NCBI GenBank assembly: GCA_017436905.1
Contig: JAFSCF010000004.1
Location: forward strand, 19,178 to 83,177
Reading direction: 5' to 3'
DNA from: Clostridia bacterium
Lineage (GTDB): Bacteria > Bacillota > Clostridia > UMGS1810
DNA length: 64,000 bases
The translations under genes and the position numbers were made by a program. This document shows positions 9,722-18,596 of the stretch, in pieces; the stretch's first letter is position 1; each line of letters starts with the position of its first letter. The notes under the pieces were generated by a model. The model saw only the letters and a program-made list of their open reading frames with translations, was not told the DNA's origin and did not search any database.

Positions 9722-11518
9722 ATGAGAATTTTATATGACAGTAAAAACAAATATCACAAAACCCCATTTGGATGTCTGCGTCAGGACGAAAAATGTACTT
9801 TAAGGATAGATATTCCTGAAAATTGCAAAACTACACTTGTTCGCCTTTGTATCCGCACAGAGGACGGGTTTGAGATGTTTGTGCCTTTTAGTAAGGAGAA
9901 AACCGAAAACGGATATGAAACATATGTAACAGAGTTTTCGCTGTTTGCCAACGGATTGTATTTTTATTATTTTAATATCCGCACGCAAGACGGTGAGTTT
10001 GATTTGTACAAGCAGGGAAAAGACACTAATATTGCTGAAGGCGACCTGTGGCAGGTAACGTGCTTTGATAAGGACTATGACACTCCTGCAGATTTCAAGG
10101 GCAAGGTGATGTACCAGATTTTCCCTGACAGATTTAATATTTCGGGTGCGGTTAATCCAATCAACAAACTTGAGCCATATGTACTGCACGAAGATAAGCA
10201 CGATATTCCCGTATACCTACCAAACGATAGAGGCAGAATTGTAAATAACGACTTTTACGGAGGAAATCTTAAAGGAATATGCGATAAACTGCCTTATCTT
10301 AAAGGGATGGGCGTTGGCATTATATATTTAAATCCAATATTCTTTGCTTATTCGAATCATCGTTACGATACCGCCGACTATAAGCGCATAGACCCGCTTT
10401 TGGGTGATGAAAAAGATTTTTCCAACTTGTGCACAGAGGCGCATAAACTTGGTATAAAAATAATACTTGACGGTGTGTTTTCACACACGGGAAGTAACAG
10501 CGTTTATTTTGACGGCGAGCACATATTCGGTAACGGTGCCTGCTCAAACGAAAATTCGCCATACAGAAACTGGTATATGTTCGAGGAGTATCCGCATAAA
10601 TACACATCGTGGTGGGGGATAGACACCCTGCCTTGCGTAGATGAAATGAATGCAGATTATATGAACTATATAATCTTTGATGACGATAGTGTTGTAGAGC
10701 ATTGGTTAAAACTTGGCGCAGACGGATTTCGTTTAGATGTTGCAGACGAATTGCCGGATGAGTTTATAACTGCATTTAAAAAGCGCTTAAAACAAATTAA
10801 GCCCGATGCACTTTTAATAGGCGAGGTTTGGGAGGATGCATCAAATAAAATAAGTTATAGCAAGCGCAGGAAGTATTTCTCTGAAAGTGAACTCGACTCT
10901 GTTATGAACTATCCTTTCCGCGACGCAATCTTAGGTTTTGTAAAAGGGTATATAAGCGGTATCGATTTTGCAGATAAAGTTATGACCATTGCAGAGAATT
11001 ACCCCAAACCCGTTATTGAGTGCCTTATGAATTTGCTCTCAACACATGATACACGCCGAATTCTTACTGAACTTAGCGGAAAAGGCGATGGTATGAGCAA
11101 AACGGATAAGTCAAATTTTAAATTAAACGGCGAAGAACTTCAGCGTGTTTTGTCGCTTGAAAAAGCCGCTGCTCTATTGCAATTTACCCTCCCCGGAAAT
11201 CCGTGCATTTACTATGGTGACGAAATCGGTATGCAGGGGTTTGAGGACCCGTTAAACCGTGCGTTTTTTGAATGGGATAATATAAATAAAGAACTTCAGA
11301 CGTTTTATCAAAAACTTGCGGAACTTAAAAATGGTAATGATGCTGTTAAATGTGGTGATGTTTCAATATGTGCAACAGATGAGCGATATATAAAATTTGC
11401 ACGCAAGTATGACGAGGCTGTTTATGTGGAAATATCTTTAAACGGAAAATTACCGCCTAAAGAAAATACCTTACTTGAATATAGTGATGAATATGTAAGT
11501 ATGGTTGTTTATAGATAA
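9722..11518 (+). CDS. GH13 alpha-glycosidase (neopullulanase / cyclomaltodextrinase type)
   Basis: A 598-residue cytoplasmic GH13 enzyme without signal peptide. Residues 1-~125 form an N-terminal beta domain like those of neopullulanase and maltogenic amylase. The barrel shows region I (DGVFSHTG), region II (GFRLDVADELP; nucleophile D), region III (LIGEVWEDA; acid/base E) and region IV (LLSTHDTRR). MYQIFPDRF and DFYGGNLKGI are typical of the GH13_20-like subgroup that hydrolyses maltodextrins, cyclodextrins or pullulan; exact substrate cannot be read from the sequence. It is the last gene of the glycogen series and ends in a bidirectional terminator, implying a role in glycogen or imported dextrin breakdown. 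Confidence 0.88.
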   Translation: MRILYDSKNKYHKTPFGCLRQDEKCTLRIDIPENCKTTLVRLCIRTEDGFEMFVPFSKEKTENGYETYVTEFSLFANGLYFYYFNIRTQDGEFDLYKQGKDTNIAEGDLWQVTCFDKDYDTPADFKGKVMYQIFPDRFNISGAVNPINKLEPYVLHEDKHDIPVYLPNDRGRIVNNDFYGGNLKGICDKLPYLKGMGVGIIYLNPIFFAYSNHRYDTADYKRIDPLLGDEKDFSNLCTEAHKLGIKIILDGVFSHTGSNSVYFDGEHIFGNGACSNENSPYRNWYMFEEYPHKYTSWWGIDTLPCVDEMNADYMNYIIFDDDSVVEHWLKLGADGFRLDVADELPDEFITAFKKRLKQIKPDALLIGEVWEDASNKISYSKRRKYFSESELDSVMNYPFRDAILGFVKGYISGIDFADKVMTIAENYPKPVIECLMNLLSTHDTRRILTELSGKGDGMSKTDKSNFKLNGEELQRVLSLEKAAALLQFTLPGNPCIYYGDEIGMQGFEDPLNRAFFEWDNINKELQTFYQKLAELKNGNDAVKCGDVSICATDERYIKFARKYDEAVYVEISLNGKLPPKENTLLEYSDEYVSMVVYR

Positions 11519-11558
11519 AAAAGAGAAGTAACGGTTTAAACCGTTACTTCTCTTTTTT
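11517..11558. terminator. bidirectional terminator, 42-nt perfect palindrome
   Basis: The arms 11517-11537 and 11538-11558 are exact reverse complements, with A-rich and T-rich ends that give a U-tract in both directions. It serves the amylase (plus) and the MATE gene (minus). The palindrome begins inside the amylase stop codon and contains the last seven sense codons and stop of the MATE gene. Confidence 0.88.
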
Positions 11559-12888
11559 CTGCTTCTTTGTATTCTTTTGATTTCCATTTTCCTGATACAT
11601 ACACCGCTATGCCGAATATAGCCTCCGTTATCCACGAAAGCACCACGGCGGCATATATTCCGTACATTTCGTATCTGCCAAACAACGCATAACTGTAAAT
11701 CACACGGCTTACGGCATAAATTACCGTTGATACAACAAGAAACTTTCCTGCGCCTGCACTTCTGAAAATTGCGTGTGCAGTATTATTTATTACGTTAAAA
11801 AGTATAAATGGCATACAAAATTGCAGAAATACTTTGCAATAATGAATACTGTCAGTTTCGTTCAAAAATGTTTTTGAAATAACACCTGCGCCGAATACCG
11901 TTACAATTAAAAACGGCGCAAGGAAAAGAAGTGTCTGCGAAAGCGCTGTACTTATACCTTTTTTTATCATGGTATATTTTTTAGCACCGACACACTGCGC
12001 AACGTATGTAGAAACTGTTTTATTTGCGTTCTGGTATACGCCTGCATTAAGGTCGTACAGCCTCATACTCATGGTATAGCCTGCAATAGCACTTTGTCCC
12101 GATAAGTTTGTAAGCGGAGATACTATTGCCGTGCAAAGATACATAACAGATTGCTGCAACAAAGACGGAACGGCATAATTTATAGTTGATTTAAGTTCCT
12201 CTTTGCTAAAGTAAATGCTTTTAATCTCCAATCCCATATCAGTAAAGATTTTGGTGAGCGTTACTATGTAAAAAACCGCCACACAAAATGCAGAAAATAT
12301 AGTTGCTATTGCCGCACCGGTAACACCTAAGCCGCATATCTTTATAAGTACAAAATTTCCTGTTATATTAAGTACACAGGTTACTATAGATGCTATAAAC
12401 GGCATTCTGGAAAGTCCCATAGAATTTGAAACATACATTCCGCACCAGACTAAATTCAAAAATATTATGCCGCCTATATAAACAGAAAAATACGCAAAAG
12501 CATCTTTGCGGATATCAGCCTCAATGTTGAGAAAATCAAAGATGCTGTTATAGAAAACTATGCAAAGCACAGAAATTAAAATTGCTGCTACAGAGCCTAT
12601 AAGAAGATTGGTTTTAATTACATTTAGCATTTTTTTATATTCGCCGCTGCCAAAAAGCACGGCTATGTAAATAGAAAAGCCTGTGCCGTATCCCCAGAAT
12701 ATTGAGGATATAAGCGTTATAAATGGTGAAGTGCTGCCAATAGCCGCAACGGCAACGTCGCCTATCAATTTGCTTGCCATAACCGTATCTATTATATTAT
12801 ACGCCTGCGAAAGCAAAGCCGAAAACACCAGAGGTATAGCAAAATTTAAAAAGTTTTTGCGTATGTTTCCTTCAAATAATTTTTCCAA
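11536..12888 (-). CDS. MATE family efflux transporter
   Basis: A 450-residue integral membrane protein with about 12 hydrophobic segments and the MATE layout: an N-terminal NFAIPLVFSALLSQAYNIID helix, AVAAIGSTSPF, and a repeated second half beginning near residue 230 (NYAVPSLLQQSVMYL). MATE proteins export cationic drugs or metabolites using a sodium or proton gradient; the substrate here is unknown. The start is TTG at 12888, preceded by GGGG with an 8-nt spacer; there is no ATG nearby. It is the last gene of a four-gene minus-strand series, and its final codons lie in the terminator palindrome. Confidence 0.9.
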   Translation of the reverse strand: MEKLFEGNIRKNFLNFAIPLVFSALLSQAYNIIDTVMASKLIGDVAVAAIGSTSPFITLISSIFWGYGTGFSIYIAVLFGSGEYKKMLNVIKTNLLIGSVAAILISVLCIVFYNSIFDFLNIEADIRKDAFAYFSVYIGGIIFLNLVWCGMYVSNSMGLSRMPFIASIVTCVLNITGNFVLIKICGLGVTGAAIATIFSAFCVAVFYIVTLTKIFTDMGLEIKSIYFSKEELKSTINYAVPSLLQQSVMYLCTAIVSPLTNLSGQSAIAGYTMSMRLYDLNAGVYQNANKTVSTYVAQCVGAKKYTMIKKGISTALSQTLLFLAPFLIVTVFGAGVISKTFLNETDSIHYCKVFLQFCMPFILFNVINNTAHAIFRSAGAGKFLVVSTVIYAVSRVIYSYALFGRYEMYGIYAAVVLSWITEAIFGIAVYVSGKWKSKEYKEAEKREVTV

Positions 12889-12906
12889 CAGTAAAACCCC
12901 ATTCAG

Positions 12907-13818
12907 TTAATTTATACCAAGATATTTTTTGATGTCGGGTATTAGTTTCAATGTGTCATTGTACCCCATATAGTAAAGAGCACCGAGTTTTTCTATGTCG
13001 TCTTCAAAACGGCTTACATCAACCGGCTCTGTAGGGGTTATAACAAAAACTCTGCCTTCATCACGGAGTTTATCAAGTTTATCCAACTGCTCATTGTACA
13101 TTTCGTTGTTTGTGCCTAACAATTTTGCAAATTCAGGAAATTTATGAAACACCTTTTGAGCCAGTTTTTTTGAACGCTCAGATGTTTTGCTTTTGCGGTA
13201 GGTGCTATTCTGGGTTTTTATAACGATAATCTTTTCATAGCCGTTGTCAAGCGCCCATTGGTAAGGCACTTTGTCAGCACAGCCGCCGTCAAGGTACGGT
13301 GTGCCGTTTATCATAACGGGTTTTGAAACATAGGGGAGAGAAGATGACGCCTCAAGCACTTTGTATATATCGCAACTGCCATTTTCAAAATATTCAGCCT
13401 TGGCGGTTTTTAAATTAGTTGCAACTACAACAAAACGTTGTTTTCCGCTTTCAAAACGGTCATGATTGAATGGATATTTTTTCATTAACTCGTTAAAAGC
13501 ATAGTCGTAGCCGAATATACTTCTTTTTTTGATAAGCACACGACTGCCAACATATTTTTTGTCAAATCTGTGGTTTAAAGTTATTTTTCCTGCTCTGCCA
13601 ATCTGCCCTGATATATAGTTCATACCATTTAAGGCACCTGCCGACACACCTATTGCGCAACGCAAGTTTATGCCGTTTTCCATAAGTGCATCAAGTGCTG
13701 CGGCAACATATATACCACGGAATGCACCACCCTCCATTACAACGCAGCCGTCGGTGAAGTTGTCAGTGGCGTTTCCGCTTGGCAGTTCGTTGATTTTTGA
13801 AAATGCTTTGTGTTTCAT
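12907..13818 (-). CDS. patatin-like phospholipase family protein
   Basis: A 303-residue protein with the Ser-Asp dyad of patatin-type acyl hydrolases: oxyanion segment EGGAFRGIYVA (residues 29-39), nucleophile elbow GVSAG with S59, and DGG with D177. No signal peptide or membrane helix is visible, so it should be cytosolic. It belongs to the YjjU-like bacterial group with a C-terminal extension. Substrate is unknown; family members deacylate lipids. It starts directly next to the stop of the small upstream gene and is followed by MATE 18 nt later. Confidence 0.87.
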   Translation of the reverse strand: MKHKAFSKINELPSGNATDNFTDGCVVMEGGAFRGIYVAAALDALMENGINLRCAIGVSAGALNGMNYISGQIGRAGKITLNHRFDKKYVGSRVLIKKRSIFGYDYAFNELMKKYPFNHDRFESGKQRFVVVATNLKTAKAEYFENGSCDIYKVLEASSSLPYVSKPVMINGTPYLDGGCADKVPYQWALDNGYEKIIVIKTQNSTYRKSKTSERSKKLAQKVFHKFPEFAKLLGTNNEMYNEQLDKLDKLRDEGRVFVITPTEPVDVSRFEDDIEKLGALYYMGYNDTLKLIPDIKKYLGIN

Positions 13819-14103
13819 TTAATTACCTTCCTGCAAAAAATGTTTTAATTCCTCGGGGAGTTCTTTGCATATGAAAACGTGCTCGCCTAAGGAGAGCGTA
13901 GATGCCGCTTTAAGCAGCGTTTTTTCGGGTATGTTTTTACCGCTTTCAAAAACTGCCAGTTTCATATGCGATTCGGCGTATTTTGAAATGGTCACCAGAT
14001 GCTTTGCTTCTTCGTCGTCTACCGCCACTAATGCAAAGTAGCCGTTGTCAAGTTTAAAAAGTACACAAGTATTACTGAATGCTATAACCTTTTTGTAATT
14101 CAT
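13819..14103 (-). CDS. small conserved-looking protein of unknown function
   Basis: A 94-residue soluble protein, unrecognised. The start is set at ATG 14103 because AAAGGTGAT lies directly before it; an upstream in-frame start at 14169 would extend into the preceding gene without a good ribosome binding site. The sequence is mixed alpha/beta (YKKVIAFSNTCVLFKLDNGY, FALVAVDDEEAKH), with no Cys pairs, repeats or membrane segment. It lies between the acyltransferase and the patatin gene, with a few nucleotides between genes, so it is probably co-expressed with them. Confidence 0.7.
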   Translation of the reverse strand: MNYKKVIAFSNTCVLFKLDNGYFALVAVDDEEAKHLVTISKYAESHMKLAVFESGKNIPEKTLLKAASTLSLGEHVFICKELPEELKHFLQEGN

Positions 14104-14107
14104 AACA

Positions 14108-15118
14108 TCACCTTTTTGTTTTAATATTGATAACCGATTTAAGCGAGTTTTCTGCACCGCTCCACGCAAAACTCAGCACAGAAACGCTTGCAAACCACAA
14201 CAGCATAACTGATGATGGTGCAAGGTTAAGCGGAATCGGTTTTAGTATTTCCAAAAAGAACACGTGTATAAGATATGCACTGAATGAATGATGAGAAAGT
14301 TTTGTAATGATTTTACTTTCTTTATGCAAGTGATCTCTGCACCAGATAAATATACCTGCCGCTTCTATATAATGATTTGATGAGTAACCACTTAAAAACA
14401 GATAGTCGCCCGTATTTAAAACTCTGTTCATAGAAATTAACGGTGTTATAATAAAAGTTGCTATCGAAAGGGCATATATAATGCGTTTTGTATTCTTTTT
14501 TAAATCGTATTTGCCAAGAATATATCCCAGCAGAACGTATCCAATATATCCCGTAATTCCGTCATCTGCCAGAAACAGATAAAATCTGCCATCTGCAAAT
14601 GTGTTTATAAGAGGGCGTATACTTGTTTGGAATATGGCTATTAAAAACAGAAAGATCAGTTTTTTTGCATCGCAGTTTTTAACGATTATCTGTAAAAACG
14701 GCATAAGAAGATATATAAATAAAATAGAGTAAACAAACCAAAGATGATACGCACTTCCGCAGTTTATTAATTCCGTAAAAAAGCCTGATACAGATATATC
14801 TCTGCCTGCTTGGACAGTCATATATATGTAATAGAATATGTCGTAAGCGATAAAAGGTATACCTATTTTTAATATACGTTTTTTATAAAACGCTTTTATG
14901 TCGGTTATGTCTTTGCTAAGCAGCAGAAACCCGCTTATCATAAAAAATAACGGAACGGCGACTCTTGCAAGTTCGTTTGCATAACCTATTACATACCATA
15001 AATTTCTTCCTGCGTTTGCAACGTCGGCATAGTAGTCGCATATGCAATGCAGAAGTATTACCATAAATATAGAAAACACACGTATAAAATCAATATATTT
15101 GTAATTTTTATCAGACAT
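14108..15118 (-). CDS. membrane acyltransferase family 3 protein
   Basis: A 336-residue protein with about ten hydrophobic segments and the acyltransferase-3 start YIDFIRVFSIFMVILLHC, in which the His is a conserved catalytic position. VPLFFMISGFLLL and LWFVYSILFIYLLMPFL are also typical. These enzymes O-acetylate or O-acylate surface sugars at the membrane; the acceptor here is unknown. The ATG follows GAGGATA, and a sigma-A promoter lies upstream at 15152-15180. It is the first gene of the minus-strand series acyltransferase, small protein, patatin, MATE. Confidence 0.88.
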   Translation of the reverse strand: MSDKNYKYIDFIRVFSIFMVILLHCICDYYADVANAGRNLWYVIGYANELARVAVPLFFMISGFLLLSKDITDIKAFYKKRILKIGIPFIAYDIFYYIYMTVQAGRDISVSGFFTELINCGSAYHLWFVYSILFIYLLMPFLQIIVKNCDAKKLIFLFLIAIFQTSIRPLINTFADGRFYLFLADDGITGYIGYVLLGYILGKYDLKKNTKRIIYALSIATFIITPLISMNRVLNTGDYLFLSGYSSNHYIEAAGIFIWCRDHLHKESKIITKLSHHSFSAYLIHVFFLEILKPIPLNLAPSSVMLLWFASVSVLSFAWSGAENSLKSVINIKTKR

Positions 15119-15151
15119 ATTTTATCCTCGCAAATTGCTTATATATACATT

Positions 15152-15180
15152 ATAATACTATTAAATTGGCTTATTGTCAA
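15152..15180 (-). promoter_or_regulatory. sigma-A promoter of the acyltransferase series
   Basis: Minus-strand TTGACA (15180-15175), 17-nt spacer, TATTAT (15157-15152). It is divergent from the HAD gene promoter. Confidence 0.75.
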
Positions 15181-15212
15181 TTTTTTTGCATTGATTATAA
15201 CGAAATAGAATA

Positions 15213-15241
15213 TTGCAGTTTTTTATGATATGTGGTACAAT
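15213..15241 (+). promoter_or_regulatory. sigma-A promoter of the HAD gene
   Basis: TTGCAG (15213-15218), 17-nt spacer, TACAAT (15236-15241), about 35 nt before the HAD start. Confidence 0.7.
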
Positions 15242-15276
15242 TAACATCAATGTAAACAAATGAAAAGGGTGAAGAT

Positions 15277-15921
15277 ATGAAGTATACAACATTTTTGTTT
15301 GATTTTGACGGGACATTAGTTGATTCTATGCCTGCCTACGTTTCTGTTATGCTGAGGATATTAGATGAAAACAACATAAAGTACAAAAGTGATATTATAA
15401 AGATTATCACACCTTTGGGATATGTAGGCACGACTAAATATTATAACGAACAACTTGGACTTAAAATGCCACAGAATGAAATTATTGAACTTATGAACAG
15501 ATATGCTTATGATGAATATGCATATAACATTCCGGCAAAAACAAACGTGATTGAAACTCTCAAAAAGTTAAAGAAGCAGGGAGCAGATCTTAATGTTTTG
15601 ACTGCTAGTCCTCACTTGGTGCTTGACGTGTGCTTGAAAAGATTAGGAATATTTGATATTTTTACATATGTATGGTCATGCGATGATTTTGGAACAACAA
15701 AAACTGATACGGAAATTTATAAAATGGCGGCAAAAAAAATAGGCAAGCCAATCGGTGAAATAATTTTTCTTGACGATAACTATAATGCTGACAAAACAGC
15801 GGCGATTGCCGGAATGAAGGTTTGTGGAGTTTACGATAAGTCTTCAGAGGAATATACCGATGAAATTAAAAAAGTTTCCAATCATTACATAAATGATTTT
15901 TGTGAACTCTTAGATTTGTAG
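15277..15921 (+). CDS. HAD-superfamily hydrolase (phosphoglycolate phosphatase-like)
   Basis: A 214-residue HAD subfamily IA hydrolase with helical cap. Motif I is DFDGTLVDSM (nucleophile and acid Asp residues 9 and 11), motif II is LTASPH, the motif III lysine lies in the GTTKTDTEIYKMAAK stretch, and motif IV is IFLDDNYNADKTAA. It is related to Gph and beta-phosphoglucomutase-like phosphatases; the substrate cannot be predicted. It is a single gene with its own promoter and terminator. Confidence 0.88.
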   Translation: MKYTTFLFDFDGTLVDSMPAYVSVMLRILDENNIKYKSDIIKIITPLGYVGTTKYYNEQLGLKMPQNEIIELMNRYAYDEYAYNIPAKTNVIETLKKLKKQGADLNVLTASPHLVLDVCLKRLGIFDIFTYVWSCDDFGTTKTDTEIYKMAAKKIGKPIGEIIFLDDNYNADKTAAIAGMKVCGVYDKSSEEYTDEIKKVSNHYINDFCELLDL

Positions 15922-15979
15922 AGTAACTTGCGTCTAAATTGGCTGCGAATTATAATTATTTCACTATGAGATAAAAACT

Positions 15980-16010
15980 AAAAAGCGTTGGCTTTATGCC
16001 AACGCTTTTT
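15980..16010. terminator. bidirectional terminator between HAD gene and mreB
   Basis: Stem 15980-15992 with 15998-16010 (13 bp, AAAAAGCGTTGGC / GCCAACGCTTTTT) and a 5-nt loop. It has T-tracts in both directions, serving two convergent genes. Confidence 0.87.
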
Positions 16011-16013
16011 TAA

Positions 16014-17018
16014 TCAATATCTTCTTTTTGTTTTTCTTAAAGTTTTCATTTCGTCAAGTGCTTTGCCTGTGCCAAGCACAACGCACGAAACGGGATCATC
16101 GGCAACTTTAACTTCAAGGCTTGTTTCAAGTGCGATAAGTTTATCAAGACCTTTTATCAGCGAGCCGCCGCCTGTTAAAACTGCACCGCTTACGCTGATA
16201 TCGCCTATAAGTTCGGGTGGGGTACGCTCTAATACATCTTTTACTCCTGCAACTATCATATCGGCGGTTTCTTTTAATGCGTCAAGCATCTCATCTGACG
16301 AAAGCATAACTTCCATAGGCAATCCCGAAACCATACTTCTGCCTTTTATCTTCATAAAAGACTGTTCACCCTGCGGATAAACACAGCCGATTTCCTTTTT
16401 AACAAGTTCTGCCATACGTTCGCCGATAATCATATTATGAGTTTTTTTGACGTATTTGATAATATCCTGGTCAAACTCGTCGCCTGCTATTTTAAGTGAT
16501 GTATGCACAACCATTGAGCCTAATGATATAACGGCAATATCTGTAGTGCCGCCGCCGATATCAATTACAAGGTGGCCTGCTGGTTTTGCAATATCGAGTC
16601 CTGCACCGATAGCCGCCGCAATAGGCTCCTCTATAAGGTAAGCATTTCTTGCACCGCCGCCAGTCATAGCGTCTACAACGGCTTTTTTTTCAACTTCCGT
16701 TATAACACTTGGTATGCACACGATAACACGTGGTTTAAAAAATGACCATTTGCACGCTTTGTTGAGTATATATTTAATCATAGTCATAGTAGAGTCAAAA
16801 TCGGATATAACGCCCTTTCTCATGGGGCGTATAACGGTAATATCGTCGGGGTTTCTGCCGATCATATCATGCGCTTTCTGACCTACTTCCATCAGTTTGC
16901 CTGTAGACGTTTCCACAGCCACAACAGACGGTTCGTTTATAACTATGCCTTTATCTTTTGTATACACAAGGATGGTAGCCGTGCCTAAATCAATAGCAAT
17001 ATCTTGCGATTTAAACAT
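16014..17018 (-). CDS. mreB: MreB/Mbl rod-shape actin homologue
   Basis: A 334-residue bacterial actin. Phosphate-1 motif DIAIDLGTATILVY (residues 6-19), phosphate-2 VIDIGGGTTDIAVIS and the adenosine motif TGGGSLIKGLD are all intact. MreB-type filaments under the membrane guide lateral cell-wall synthesis. It is monocistronic here, not in the classic mreB-mreC-mreD arrangement, which is common for the paralogues Mbl and MreBH. A RodA gene lies elsewhere in the window (42626-43738). The ATG follows GGAGGA. Confidence 0.92.
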   Translation of the reverse strand: MFKSQDIAIDLGTATILVYTKDKGIVINEPSVVAVETSTGKLMEVGQKAHDMIGRNPDDITVIRPMRKGVISDFDSTMTMIKYILNKACKWSFFKPRVIVCIPSVITEVEKKAVVDAMTGGGARNAYLIEEPIAAAIGAGLDIAKPAGHLVIDIGGGTTDIAVISLGSMVVHTSLKIAGDEFDQDIIKYVKKTHNMIIGERMAELVKKEIGCVYPQGEQSFMKIKGRSMVSGLPMEVMLSSDEMLDALKETADMIVAGVKDVLERTPPELIGDISVSGAVLTGGGSLIKGLDKLIALETSLEVKVADDPVSCVVLGTGKALDEMKTLRKTKRRY

Positions 17019-17052
17019 ATTTATCCTCCAAAAAAGTATTCTTTATACCTTA

Positions 17053-17080
17053 ATTATACATTTATATTCAAATAAATCAA
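17053..17080 (-). promoter_or_regulatory. probable sigma-A promoter of mreB
   Basis: Minus-strand TTGATT (17080-17075), 16-nt spacer, TATAAT (17058-17053), 35 nt before the mreB start. Confidence 0.65.
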
Positions 17081-17150
17081 TAGTTTTTTTCAGTAACAAA
17101 AGAAAATCGACAAGAATAAACTGTAATAGGCACAAAGGAGAGTGAGTTAA

Positions 17151-17390
17151 TTGGAACAGATAATAGTAGTTTTTTCGTCAATCACTTCTGCGACAGGTGT
17201 AAAAAATCATTTGTCAAAAAAGTATAAGATACAGTCAAAACTCCGCCAGACGCCGAAAAATCTTGCTATAGCGGGGTGCAGTTATTGTCTGGTGGTGGCG
17301 GAGAAAGATTTGGATACGGTTAAAAAAGTTGCCAGAGATAACGGATTAACTTTAAAAGGTATATTTCGTAATGACGGTACACGCATATAA
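17151..17390 (+). CDS. DUF3343 protein (putative Se/S carrier-like)
   Basis: A 79-residue protein beginning at TTG (AAAGGAG 10 nt upstream). It has the DUF3343 pattern: VVFSSITSATGVKNHL, then a PKNLAIAGCSYCLVV segment with C44 and C47. The family has been proposed as a selenium/sulfur carrier because of this Cys pair and its neighbourhood. Here it lies 28 nt upstream of a class V cysteine desulfurase, the expected partner. No selD or selenoenzyme gene is in the window, so sulfur and selenium remain equally possible. Confidence 0.8.
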   Translation: MEQIIVVFSSITSATGVKNHLSKKYKIQSKLRQTPKNLAIAGCSYCLVVAEKDLDTVKKVARDNGLTLKGIFRNDGTRI

Positions 17391-17418
17391 TTATTATTAA
17401 AGTTGGGCGGTGATAAGG

Positions 17419-18558
17419 TTGATTTACCTTGACAACAGTGCCACTTCTTTTCCCAAACCTCGCGAAGTGCGTGAGAAAATGAATGAATGTCTAAAGCGGT
17501 ACTGTGCAAATCCCGGACGTTCCGGACATAAGATGAGTTTAAAAATAAGCGAAGAGGTGTATGCCTGCCGTGAAAAACTGTCTGATATGTTTAATGTTGG
17601 CGGTGCAGAGAGGGTTATATTTACTGCAAATACTACTGGGGCACTTAACCTTGCCATAAAAGGAACTCTCCGCCGTGGCGGTCACGTGATTTTCACATCA
17701 ATGGAGCATAATTCTGTTGTGCGTCCTATTTATAAACTTGGTGAAACAAAAGGTGTTGACTACAGTATTGCCAATGCAAATATTTATGGATACGTAGCCC
17801 CTAAGTCAGTTGAAGTTTTGATAAGACCGGATACACAACTTATAGTTGCTATACACGCGTCCAATGTATGTGGAACGGTAAACCCCATTGCAGAGATTGG
17901 TGTTATAGCAAAAAAGCATAATATACCGTTTTTAGTAGATGCTGCCCAGTCGGGTGGTATTTTGCCTATAGATATGGAAAAGGATAATATATCAATGCTT
18001 GCTCTGGCGGGGCATAAGGCCTTATACGGACCTATGGGAACGGGCGCTTTGTGTATTGGCAAAGGTGTTAATATAGACACTTTAACAGAGGGCGGCACAG
18101 GTAGCAATTCGCAAGACCCTCGTCAGCCTGAGGAACTACCCGACAAATACGAAAGCGGTACTGTTAATGCGGTGGGTATCTGCGGTCTTTCCAAAGGCAT
18201 AGACTTTATAAACCGTGTGGGTATGGAAACCATCTATAACCACGATATGATGCTTACAAGGGTGATGCTTGAAGATTTATCTGTTATAAAAGGTGTTAAA
18301 ATACACGGATATGTAACGTGTGCCGACAGGCTTGGTGTGGTATCTGTTACCATAGACGGCTTGGACTGCGTTGAGGCGGCATCAATACTTGATGAAAAGT
18401 ATGGCATTGCTGTAAGGGCGGGGTACCATTGCTCGTATATGGCACACGCTACACTTGATACTCGCCATACAGGTACAGTTCGCCTTAGCGTTGGCGCATT
18501 CAACAGCATTAAAGATATTAAAACCGCTGTAGCGGCAATTAATGAAATGAGTAAATAA
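17419..18558 (+). CDS. cysteine desulfurase / selenocysteine lyase family enzyme
   Basis: A PLP-dependent class V aminotransferase-fold enzyme of 379 residues. Recognisable parts are YLDNSATSFPKPREV at the N terminus, EHNSVVRP, FLVDAAQSGGILPID and the PLP-lysine segment ALAGHKALYGPMGTG. A Cys late in the protein (AGYHCSYMAH) is the likely persulfide site. It matches the short subfamily found beside DUF3343 genes rather than IscS or SufS with a scaffold protein. Start: TTG at 17419 is preferred, because GGTGAT lies 4 nt upstream; a GTG at 17410 would add three residues. Confidence 0.85.
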   Translation: MIYLDNSATSFPKPREVREKMNECLKRYCANPGRSGHKMSLKISEEVYACREKLSDMFNVGGAERVIFTANTTGALNLAIKGTLRRGGHVIFTSMEHNSVVRPIYKLGETKGVDYSIANANIYGYVAPKSVEVLIRPDTQLIVAIHASNVCGTVNPIAEIGVIAKKHNIPFLVDAAQSGGILPIDMEKDNISMLALAGHKALYGPMGTGALCIGKGVNIDTLTEGGTGSNSQDPRQPEELPDKYESGTVNAVGICGLSKGIDFINRVGMETIYNHDMMLTRVMLEDLSVIKGVKIHGYVTCADRLGVVSVTIDGLDCVEAASILDEKYGIAVRAGYHCSYMAHATLDTRHTGTVRLSVGAFNSIKDIKTAVAAINEMSK

Positions 18559-18590
18559 AAACGGAGCAGAAAATATTTTCTGCTCCGTTT
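18559..18590. terminator. bidirectional terminator after the cysteine desulfurase
   Basis: A perfect 32-nt palindrome (arms 18559-18574 and 18575-18590), directly next to the stop codon, with A and T ends. The deacetylase gene on the other strand ends 7 nt away. Confidence 0.85.
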
Positions 18591-18596
18591 GCCATA

